Source: a virus | Virus record (IMG/VR): IMGVR_UViG_3300025087_000039 | Coordinates: 61,598-125,597 of that record | Direction: 5' to 3' (one strand) | DNA: 64,000 bases | Shown here: positions 59,406 through 64,000 of the stretch, one piece after another | Numbering within the stretch: position 1 is the stretch's first letter | Layout of the letters: each line of letters begins with the position of its first letter | Notes under the pieces: generated by a model | The model's database searches: none | What the model was told of the DNA's origin: nothing | Seen by the model: only the letters and a program-made list of their open reading frames with translations | Position numbers and translations under genes: made by a program

Positions 59406-59816
59406 ATGAAAACATACGCGGTGGATAGTGATATGAACTATTTTCAGAAAGAAGTCTCTCTAAAGAAAATTCCTCTTAGTGAAGATTTCATGGTTATTTT
59501 CAAAGGAGAAATTAAAGAATTTCCTACTATTGAGTATCATCTTTCGACTCTTGAAGATGATAAAGAAAATATCATTCACGGTCTTGGTTTAATAATTGAT
59601 AGATCTGGAGACAAACACTTAGGAAATTGTTCTGTGTACATTCCGGCGGAAGCCATGAAATTTATTTTTCAATGGATTGAATGGGAAAAAGAAATTCTTC
59701 ATAGAGATGAAATAATTAAAGATTTAAAAAAGAAAATAGAATTTTTGGAAAATATCATTCAATCTAACAAAAATCCAGAAATCTACTATACTCATAATAT
59801 TGAGAGTGAGAAGTGA
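59406..59816 (+). CDS. Unknown protein lying between two direct repeats
   Basis: A 136-residue protein: a mixed alpha/beta first part with 'SVYIPAEAMKFIFQWIEWEKEIL', then a coiled-coil C-terminus (DEIIKDLKKKIEFLENII). It is precisely the unit bounded by the 118-bp repeats, so it was probably inserted here together with a duplicated flank. It has an aaggagag ribosome site. Function unknown. Confidence 0.6.
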   Translation: MKTYAVDSDMNYFQKEVSLKKIPLSEDFMVIFKGEIKEFPTIEYHLSTLEDDKENIIHGLGLIIDRSGDKHLGNCSVYIPAEAMKFIFQWIEWEKEILHRDEIIKDLKKKIEFLENIIQSNKNPEIYYTHNIESEK

Positions 59817-59840
59817 AAAATAAAAAAGTAAAATATGGTT

Positions 59841-59958
59841 TAAGACTTATATATTTTAGACACATGACTTCTGAAGAATTAAAAGAAGAATTCAGAAGGT
59901 ACATAAAAGATTAATATGAAAATTGATAATGTATGGTATATAAATGAGGAAAAATATA
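59841..59958 (+). repeat. 118-bp direct repeat, copy 2
   Basis: Second copy of the repeat. Its left part encodes an orphan version of the last ~23 residues of the 58959 protein with no start codon of its own; its right part is the authentic beginning of the 59916 gene. Confidence 0.9.
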
Positions 59959-60254
59959 AAGATTACTCCGAAAAATTAATTTTATATGAAAGAAAATTAT
60001 TAGTTAAAGACCGTGACCTTCATGAAAGCATTAATGCGCTTAAAAAATATCCCATAGAAAAGAAAGAAATAAAAATTAATAAAACATTACTTTTATTTTG
60101 GATGTTAAGTTCTATCTCAGCATTTATTATATCGGCTTTTTTGAATGATTTTTGGATATTGACATTTTCATTTATTTTATCATTATCTTTATTTTGGCAT
60201 TGGTTTCCTAAATTTTTCAATAAATCTAAAAAATATATTACGTTTAAATTTTGA
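59916..60254 (+). CDS. Unknown protein with two transmembrane helices
   Basis: A 112-residue protein. Residues 1-50 are charged and helical; two hydrophobic helices follow (about 60-77 and 80-98), with a basic tail. Its first codons are duplicated at 59347 in the upstream repeat, where the copy is truncated after 20 codons. Function unknown. Confidence 0.6.
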   Translation: MKIDNVWYINEEKYKDYSEKLILYERKLLVKDRDLHESINALKKYPIEKKEIKINKTLLLFWMLSSISAFIISAFLNDFWILTFSFILSLSLFWHWFPKFFNKSKKYITFKF

Positions 60255-60304
60255 TTTATGAAATTTTTAACATTCTAAAAAGATTGTAGAAAAAAGAGGA
60301 GATA

Positions 60305-60826
60305 ATGAATAAATATAAAATCTGTGAAAGTTGTGGTAGCACATTAGAATACAAACAAGATAAGCATTGTTATCTTGAATCTGGGTTAAATAAAATATAT
60401 TTAAATAATGTTTTTGTTGCTAAATGCAAATATTGTACTGAAAAATATGTAAGTATAGGTTATATTACTGAATTACATAAAAAGATTTCTGAACTTTTAA
60501 TTAAAAAATATTGGTCACTAACTGGGAATGAATTAAGATTTCTTAGAAAAAATATAAATTTTTCTACAACACTTTTGTCAACCTATATTGGAATCACAAA
60601 TAATCAAATTTTGGATTATGAAAAATCTAAAACTGAAATTCCTTTAATTTTAGATAGATTAATTAGGTGCCTTTCTATCATCATAAATAAATTTGAGGTT
60701 GAAAATATCAGAGATAAAGTTCTTAATGATATAGAAAATATAGATTCTGAAAAAGAAAGAGATGGTGAATTAAAAATCAATTTGACATATAATTTTTTAG
60801 AAAAAGACATGTGGACTGAAAGCTAG
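60305..60826 (+). CDS. MqsA/YgiT-like zinc-finger HTH regulator
   Basis: A 173-residue protein with an N-terminal YgiT-type zinc finger (CESCGS...CKYC, about residues 8-46), a linker 'LTGNELRFLRKNINFSTTLLSTYIG' matching the MqsA 'LTGxEIRFLRK' segment, and an XRE-type helix-turn-helix ('TLLSTYIGITNNQILDYE'). MqsA is the antitoxin of MqsRA, but no toxin gene is next to this one, so it is more likely a stand-alone repressor or an anti-toxin weapon against host modules. The ribosome site is aggagat. Confidence 0.78.
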   Translation: MNKYKICESCGSTLEYKQDKHCYLESGLNKIYLNNVFVAKCKYCTEKYVSIGYITELHKKISELLIKKYWSLTGNELRFLRKNINFSTTLLSTYIGITNNQILDYEKSKTEIPLILDRLIRCLSIIINKFEVENIRDKVLNDIENIDSEKERDGELKINLTYNFLEKDMWTES

Positions 60827-60839
60827 AAAGGCTATTCAT

Positions 60840-61814
60840 ATGATCTTGGAAGATATAGGGTTTTACACTCTTGAAGATGAAAGAGCAAAAACCTCAAATG
60901 AAAAAACTCCTTTATGGAGATGTGAATTGATTTTAACGGATCGATGTAATTTCAATTGTACTTATTGTCGTGGAATAAGAAAAGAAGATCAAGGTGATAT
61001 TTCTCTTCAAGATGCAATTAAAATTATAGATCTTTGGACAGGGCAGGGATTGAGAAATGTCAGGTTTTCTGGCGGAGAACCCACCCTATGGGTAAATCTT
61101 CCTGAATTGATAAAATATTCAAAAACCAAAGGAATTAAGAGAATTGCTTTATCCACTAATGGTTCTAATGATCTTGACTTTTATCTTCATTTAATAGACT
61201 GTGGAATCAATGATTTTTCAATTTCATTAGATTCCTGTTGTTCAACAAATGGAGATAAAATTTCAGGAAATATTCAAGGGTCTTGGGAGAAGGTTATTTC
61301 GAATATCAAAGAATTGTCTAAAAAGACTTATGTTACAATTGGAGTGGTTTTAACAAATGATAATATGAATGAAATTAACGAGATAATTAAATTTTCTTCA
61401 TCAATGAATGTTTCTGATATAAGGATTATAACCGCATCACAAAATAATTCTTTATTTGAAGATTTATTTATTGATGATATTATTTTAAATAAACATCCTA
61501 TTTTAAAATATAGATATAATAATTTTAAAAATGGTCGAAGGGTTAGAGGGATAACGAGCGGAGATTATTATCGTTGTCCTTTAGTTTTGGATGATATGGC
61601 GGTATTAAATGGACAACATTATCCCTGCATTATTTATCTTAGAGAACAAGGAAAGCCCATTGGGAAGGTTGGAGAAAATATGAGAGAAGAAAGAAAAAAT
61701 TGGTTTGAAAATCATAGGACAGTTTTAGACCCAATTTGCAAGAAAAATTGTTTGGACGTTTATATAGATTTTAATAATAGATGGAAATTCTTTCACTCTT
61801 TTCAAGGAGAATAA
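60840..61814 (+). CDS. Radical SAM protein (MoaA/SPASM-like)
   Basis: A 324-residue radical SAM enzyme: CNFNCTYC cluster motif (about residues 37-44), 'VRFSGGEPTLW' (GGE motif), 'IALSTNGS', 'FSISLDSCC' and later SAM-contacting strands. C-terminal Cys (YRCPLVL, YPCIIYL, PICKKNC) could bind an auxiliary cluster. It resembles MoaA-type proteins in overall order. The ribosome site is gaaagg. It is followed at once by a LETDEEF-family small gene, as for the other two radical SAM genes here. Confidence 0.86.
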   Translation: MILEDIGFYTLEDERAKTSNEKTPLWRCELILTDRCNFNCTYCRGIRKEDQGDISLQDAIKIIDLWTGQGLRNVRFSGGEPTLWVNLPELIKYSKTKGIKRIALSTNGSNDLDFYLHLIDCGINDFSISLDSCCSTNGDKISGNIQGSWEKVISNIKELSKKTYVTIGVVLTNDNMNEINEIIKFSSSMNVSDIRIITASQNNSLFEDLFIDDIILNKHPILKYRYNNFKNGRRVRGITSGDYYRCPLVLDDMAVLNGQHYPCIIYLREQGKPIGKVGENMREERKNWFENHRTVLDPICKKNCLDVYIDFNNRWKFFHSFQGE

Positions 61815-61817
61815 AAC

Positions 61818-62117
61818 ATGGAAAGAAAAATGGTTGATAAAAAGATTCCTGCATCTGATATTTTATATAATTCTTTAGGGGAGGCAATAAAAACTATAGA
61901 AGAATGGCGAGATATGTATGGAGAAGAAGCTTATTTTGAAGTTGATCATGGAGAATATGGAATGGGTGAAACATTATATTTATGCTATAAAAGTTTAGAA
62001 ACTGATGAAGAATTTGAAGAGAGAATTGAAAGAGAAAAAAAATATATAATAATTAATGAACATAGAGAAAAAGAAGAATATGAAAGACTGAAGAAAAAAT
62101 ATGAAGGAACAAAGTAA
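61818..62117 (+). CDS. Small radical-SAM-associated protein, LETDEEF family (copy 5)
   Basis: A 99-residue paralog: 'SLGEAIKTIEEWRDMYGEEA', then YKSLETDEEFEER and a charged helix ending 'YERLKKKYE'. It starts 3 nt after the radical SAM stop with a caaggagaat site. Together with 19989, 39494, 39825 and 40968 it shows that the association with radical SAM genes is not accidental. Confidence 0.78.
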   Translation: MERKMVDKKIPASDILYNSLGEAIKTIEEWRDMYGEEAYFEVDHGEYGMGETLYLCYKSLETDEEFEERIEREKKYIIINEHREKEEYERLKKKYEGTK

Positions 62118-62165
62118 CATGAATAAAAAGATATATAAAACTAGAATCATGAAAAATATAATCTA

Positions 62166-62378
62166 ATGAAATTTATAAAAAGAGGAGTGAAAAAACAAAT
62201 TCCTGAACTAAAAAAGGTCGATGATATTGTCAAACTTGAAGTTTCTAAAGATGTAAAGGTTAATGAAATTAGAGAAAACTATTTAAAAAAATTATCACAC
62301 AAATTTGTTATATTTTTTGATAATAAAGATATTTCAAAAGAACTTGTTATCAAAAGATATTTGGAACAAAAGATATAG
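62166..62378 (+). CDS. Small basic unknown protein
   Basis: A 70-residue Lys-rich protein with 'LSHKFVIFFDNKDISKELV'. No ribosome site stands out; it may be translated by read-on from a 15-codon frame just upstream (62119-62166, TAATG overlap). Low certainty and unknown function. Confidence 0.4.
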   Translation: MKFIKRGVKKQIPELKKVDDIVKLEVSKDVKVNEIRENYLKKLSHKFVIFFDNKDISKELVIKRYLEQKI

Positions 62379-62389
62379 AAGAAATTTTT

Positions 62390-62737
62390 ATGGTATTAGA
62401 AGAGAAAAAATTTGATAGAGTACTTCAAATTGAATTTAGACAACTAGAAAGCGCAACTTATAAATGTTATTTAAGTTTTGATTTAGCTAAGGAACATTCA
62501 GTTTTTGATCATACGGATAATATATCTGTTTTCGTTGAAGGAGAATTATTAAACGAATTTCTTGTAGTAGATATTAATATTGAACATTGTATAATCTGTA
62601 GATTTAGAGTTGACATGAAGCTCTTTTTAGATTTTTGGAAAAGCATTAATTATAAAACAGATATTAAATATCAAGATGTTAAAAAATGGAAATCTCAAAT
62701 GGGGCAAACATCTGAAATAAAAGATGGAGATGAATAG
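62390..62737 (+). CDS. Unknown protein upstream of RNA ligase
   Basis: A 115-residue, mostly beta protein ('ATYKCYLSFDLAKEHSVF', 'CIICRFRVDMKLFLDFW'), with a basic C-terminal helix and an acidic end. Its stop is next to the RNA ligase start. No family recognised. Confidence 0.55.
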   Translation: MVLEEKKFDRVLQIEFRQLESATYKCYLSFDLAKEHSVFDHTDNISVFVEGELLNEFLVVDINIEHCIICRFRVDMKLFLDFWKSINYKTDIKYQDVKKWKSQMGQTSEIKDGDE

Positions 62738-62738
62738 A

Positions 62739-63899
62739 ATGGTCATATCCTATGCAAGGGATGTGTCTCATTGTGATATTTCCCCATATGTAAAAGAAGT
62801 TACAATTTCTAAAATTATTCCTGCGGAGAATTCAGATAATTTAGAATGTATTATAGTTGAAGAAATGGGTTGGAGATTTATATCCCAAAAAGGACTTCAT
62901 CAAATTGGAAAAAAGGTATTTGTAATTCCAGCAGAATCAGTTCTTCCTGAAATTTTAGCAGAAGAGCTAAATATTACAAATTATCTATCCAGAGGAAAAG
63001 TGAAAGTCGTTAAATTAAGAGGAAATATTTCTGAAGGATTGATTGTTGATAAAGAAAAGGTTTTAAAATATTTACCATATATTATGAAATGGGAAGATCC
63101 ACCTGAATTATTTATGGAGCAATTATTTCCTTCTGAAAAAAATACTTTAGTTGGAAAAATTTTAAGTTTTCATTTTAGAAGAAATGTTCCTAATATTTTT
63201 AAACAGTTATTTCATGTTAATAATAATATCTTAAATGATACAACCCTATTAAAAGAAGGAGAGGAAATCAATTATTCAGAAAAAATACATGGAACTCAAT
63301 TTAGATGTGGTCGTTTAGAAAATCCTAAATCTAAATCCTTTGAGGATTTTGTCGGGACACACAATTCAACTCTTTTTAACCCATATGATCCAATACCATT
63401 ATGGCTTAAATATTTTGTTATATTTATAAACTTCATTAGAAAATTTATTTCTAAAAGAAAAGCTATTAATTTAGATTTGGAGCCATCTATTTATTGGAAG
63501 GTTTATTCTAAATTATTAAAAACTAAAATTGAACCTGGATTAGTTTATTATGGAGAATTATATGGTGGTAAAGTTCAACATTTAAATTATGGTTTAAAAA
63601 TTGGGGAGGAAACAATTAGAATTTTTGCTATCAGAGATAAAAATAGATTATGGAGTCCTGAAGAAATTATAGAACATTGTAAAGAAAGGGAAATTCCTGT
63701 TGTTCAGATTCATACGACTACTTTTAAGTCAATCGATCAATTAAGAGAATTAGCCGATAGTCCATCAGAAATAACTAATAAACATCTTAGGGAAGGAATT
63801 GTTATTATTCCAAAAAAATATTCAATCAGTTTTTCCAACTATATAAAATGTTTAGGGTTTTCTTATTTATCTTCTAAAAATAGAACTGAAAGGCATTAA
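62739..63899 (+). CDS. RNA ligase, DraRnl (Rnl5)-like
   Basis: A 386-residue RNA ligase with an N-terminal OB-like domain ('VTISKIIPAENSDNLECIIVE', 'VFVIPAESVLPE', 'LRGNISEGLIV') followed by the nucleotidyltransferase domain: motif I 'YSEKIHGTQFR' with the catalytic Lys, 'YYGELYGGKVQHL' (motif III), 'REGIVI' (motif IV) and a final 'YSISFSNYIKCLG'. The N-OB plus ligase order is that of Deinococcus Rnl5-type enzymes, which seal nicks with a 3'-OH RNA end. ATG 62739 is used; ATG 62724 in the same frame overlaps the previous stop. Confidence 0.85.
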   Translation: MVISYARDVSHCDISPYVKEVTISKIIPAENSDNLECIIVEEMGWRFISQKGLHQIGKKVFVIPAESVLPEILAEELNITNYLSRGKVKVVKLRGNISEGLIVDKEKVLKYLPYIMKWEDPPELFMEQLFPSEKNTLVGKILSFHFRRNVPNIFKQLFHVNNNILNDTTLLKEGEEINYSEKIHGTQFRCGRLENPKSKSFEDFVGTHNSTLFNPYDPIPLWLKYFVIFINFIRKFISKRKAINLDLEPSIYWKVYSKLLKTKIEPGLVYYGELYGGKVQHLNYGLKIGEETIRIFAIRDKNRLWSPEEIIEHCKEREIPVVQIHTTTFKSIDQLRELADSPSEITNKHLREGIVIIPKKYSISFSNYIKCLGFSYLSSKNRTERH

Positions 63900-63902
63900 A
63901 AA

Positions 63903-64000
63903 ATGAATGATAAGGGATTTTTGATTTTTAATATCTTAGCATGTATTATATTTATAATTTTATTATTTATATTTAAAAGTTTATTCATATTTTTTATATG
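63903..64000 (+). CDS. Small membrane protein, cut by window end
   Basis: An open frame from ATG 63903 to the edge encodes MNDKGFLIFNILACII followed by more Ile/Phe/Leu, clearly a transmembrane segment. The 3' end lies outside the window. Function unknown. Confidence 0.45.
   Translation, partial: MNDKGFLIFNILACIIFIILLFIFKSLFIFFI

Noticed and set aside
60305-60826. A full MqsRA toxin-antitoxin pair
   Set aside because: Only the MqsA-like half is present; neighbours are a two-helix membrane protein and a radical SAM gene, neither resembling MqsR.
62119-62166. 15-codon ORF between the LETDEEF copy 5 and 62166 genes
   Set aside because: Could couple translation by TAATG overlap, but there is no ribosome site or composition signal to call it a gene.
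1-64000. tRNA genes, CRISPR arrays and insertion sequences
   Set aside because: Gaps between genes are short and none showed a cloverleaf with a T-loop signature, regularly spaced repeats, or transposase motifs. A tRNAscan or covariance-model run would be needed to exclude a divergent tRNA.

Overview
The window is one continuous, AT-rich stretch (roughly 27-30% GC by eye). It carries about 75 closely packed genes, all on the + strand, with many TAATG/ATGA stop-start overlaps. Every sign points to a large tailed bacteriophage (jumbo phage) rather than a bacterium. There are two sets of multisubunit RNA polymerase beta/beta' genes but no ribosomal or central-metabolism genes. There are also phage-type type II topoisomerase subunits, SbcC/SbcD (Mre11/Rad50) proteins, DNA and RNA ligases, and many small unknown ORFs. 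A heptose-7-phosphate kinase and a type IV prepilin-like protein suggest a Gram-negative host (inference).

Layout. 1-6380: first RNA polymerase set. Its beta' gene is broken in the trigger-loop region by a small ORF that looks like the front end of a homing endonuclease, and is followed by beta. 6434-11776: small unknowns, a zinc-binding protein with an acidic tail, a MoxR-type AAA+ ATPase and its vWA/metallopeptidase partner. 11795-19974: topoisomerase subunits, QueD, SF2 helicase, SbcD and SbcC. 19989-21598: a small paralog-family protein, a radical SAM enzyme and a WYL_2-like protein. 21613-31103: a ubiquitin-like conjugation cassette. It has two large tandem E2-like proteins, a JAMM/JAB peptidase, an E1, a ubiquitin-like protein fused to a Rho-N-like domain, a membrane-anchored protein, a second E1-like protein and a small E2 with an HPN...CLP motif. 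31088-36830: second RNA polymerase set (intact beta', then beta), overlapping the E2 gene. 36977-39430: FolE2, a Cys-rich protein and a DNA ligase. 39494-43476: a radical SAM enzyme flanked by three small paralogs, unknowns, a DUF3307-like membrane protein and a frameshifted Pyr_excise-type DNA glycosylase. 43547-51966: an RNA ligase, zinc proteins, heptose kinase, a macro-domain protein, an RlaP-like nucleotidyltransferase and small unknowns. 51960-56360: a J-domain/pseudokinase protein, a vWA protein, a PurA-like enzyme and an HD-kinase fusion. 56357-64000: a methyltransferase, small membrane proteins, a PilV-like prepilin, a NADAR protein, a 118-bp direct repeat, an MqsA-like regulator, a third radical SAM gene with its small partner, and a second RNA ligase.

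The most exciting content is the complete E1-E2-Ubl-JAB cassette. Its ubiquitin-like gene is about 62% GC inside a genome below 30% GC, ends in a UUCG-capped hairpin, and encodes a protein ending in Gly-Phe, a possible substrate for JAB trimming. Second is a family of five ~100-residue proteins with a LETDEEF-type motif, each sitting next to one of the three radical SAM genes. Other themes are scattered RNA-repair enzymes, ADP-ribose enzymes (macro and NADAR), part of the 7-deazaguanine pathway, and six GC-rich stem-loops that mostly lack a U-tract.

Limits: all calls come from reading motifs by eye. No searches or structure predictions were run. No tRNA gene, CRISPR array or insertion sequence was recognised, and no minus-strand gene could be supported.
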